Notes under the pieces: model-generated
Seen by the model: the letters and a program-made list of their open reading frames with translations, nothing else
What the model was told of the DNA's origin: nothing
Databases searched by the model: none
Shown here: in pieces, positions 30,443-30,954 of the stretch
Numbering within the stretch: the first letter of the stretch is position 1
Layout: every line of letters starts with the position of its first letter
Program-made: the position numbers and the translations under genes
Assembly (NCBI GenBank): GCA_946405485.1
Contig: CAMJHJ010000006.1
Span: 1 to 30,954 of the forward strand
Direction: 5' to 3'
Source of the DNA: an uncultured Bacteroidales bacterium
GTDB taxonomy: Bacteria; Bacteroidota; Bacteroidia; Bacteroidales; UBA932
Length of the DNA stretch: 30,954 bases

Positions 30443-30954
30443 CTATTCCTCCCCTTCCGTTACAAGTTTGATGAAAATGTCGTTCATGCGCGGCATCAGC
30501 TCCTTGTAGGAGTTGATCTGCACGCCGTCCTTCTCCAGGAAGGAGCGGAGCGTCGAGGTGCCGTCCGTCTCGCGCGGAAGGACCTCCGTATGGCGGCCGT
30601 TCGCGTCGGTCCAGACCAGCTCGACGTTGTTGTTGCCATAGTCGCGGCGGATCTGCTCCACGCCGCCGGTGATCACCAGGCGGGACTTGTTGATCAGGGC
30701 GATGTTGTCGCACAGCTCCTCCACGGACTCCATGTTGTGCGTGGACAGGATGATGGTCGCACCTTCGTTCTTAAGGCGCAGGATCTCCTGGCGGATGACC
30801 TCGGCGTTGACCGGGTCGAAGCCGGAGAAGGGCTCGTCCAGGATCATCAGGGACGGCTTGTGGACCACCGTGGTGATGAACTGGAGCTTCTGGGCCATAC
30901 CCTTGGAGAGCTCCTCCACCTTCTTGTCCCACCAGCTCTGGATGCCGAAGCGCA
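30443..30954 (-). CDS. ABC transporter ATP-binding protein (NatA-like; 5' part cut by window edge)
   Basis: About 170 C-terminal residues of an ABC ATPase partnering the permease. Visible are the signature region ELSKGMAQKLQF, Walker B LMILDEPFSGFDPVN with catalytic Glu, and the switch His in IILSTHNMESVEELC. A C-terminal regulatory tail follows (NNNVELVWTDANGRHTEVLP ... MNDIFIKLVTEGEE). The Walker A motif lies beyond the window. The frame is open to the last base (RFGIQSWWDKKVEEL). It is three bases upstream of the permease gene, so both come from one transcript. Confidence 0.93.
   Translation of the reverse strand, partial: RFGIQSWWDKKVEELSKGMAQKLQFITTVVHKPSLMILDEPFSGFDPVNAEVIRQEILRLKNEGATIILSTHNMESVEELCDNIALINKSRLVITGGVEQIRRDYGNNNVELVWTDANGRHTEVLPRETDGTSTLRSFLEKDGVQINSYKELMPRMNDIFIKLVTEGEE

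Overview
The window comes from a fairly GC-rich member of the Bacteroidales (phylum Bacteroidota). Evidence: a SusC/SusD pair, a Reg_prop/Y_Y_Y sensor-regulator, Mfa/Fim-type fimbrillins with DUF3575- and DUF4906-type partners, many short Bacteroidota-style lipoprotein signals, and promoter-like TAnnTTTG boxes in place of Shine-Dalgarno signals. Genus is not resolved; a gut or rumen lineage is likely. Both window edges cut genes (SusD at the left, an ABC ATPase at the right). I saw no tRNA, rRNA, CRISPR array, insertion sequence or recombinase gene.

Region 1 (1-12008) is an arabinan utilisation locus. A leftward operon encodes a GH43 endo-arabinanase-like enzyme, a surface lipoprotein with a duplicated terminal domain, SusC, then SusD (cut by the edge). 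Upstream and co-directional is a 994-residue membrane-spanning sensor with an AraC-type DNA-binding domain but no histidine kinase or receiver. A GH51 arabinofuranosidase is transcribed divergently from the regulator. The combined logic is: bind and cut arabinan at the surface, import through SusCD, trim side chains with GH51, and induce through the one-protein membrane regulator.

Region 2 (12009-15107) holds housekeeping genes, tRNA t6A dehydratase tcdA coupled to a ModF-like tandem ABC ATPase, plus a divergent orphan lipoprotein. The divergent pair is driven by what looks like two interlocked promoters sharing a perfect inverted repeat. A bidirectional hairpin terminator closes the lipoprotein gene and the next operon.

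Region 3 (15109-24575) is one tight leftward fimbrial operon: small SSB, DUF3575-type membrane protein, OmpA/TPR lipoprotein, two fimbrillins, a FimB/Mfa2-type anchor and a large DUF4906-type putative tip protein. An SSB at the head of a pilus operon is odd, and an imperfect 21-bp inverted repeat lies upstream of it, between the operon and a divergent zinc-ribbon gene.

Region 4 (24890-30954) contains the zinc-ribbon protein, a lone AT-richer fimbrillin-like lipoprotein, and a leftward operon: ABC exporter ATPase and permease, a UshA-type 5'-nucleotidase split into two lipoprotein genes, a 34-codon membrane peptide, and a YozG-like repressor with an abnormal C-terminal extension.
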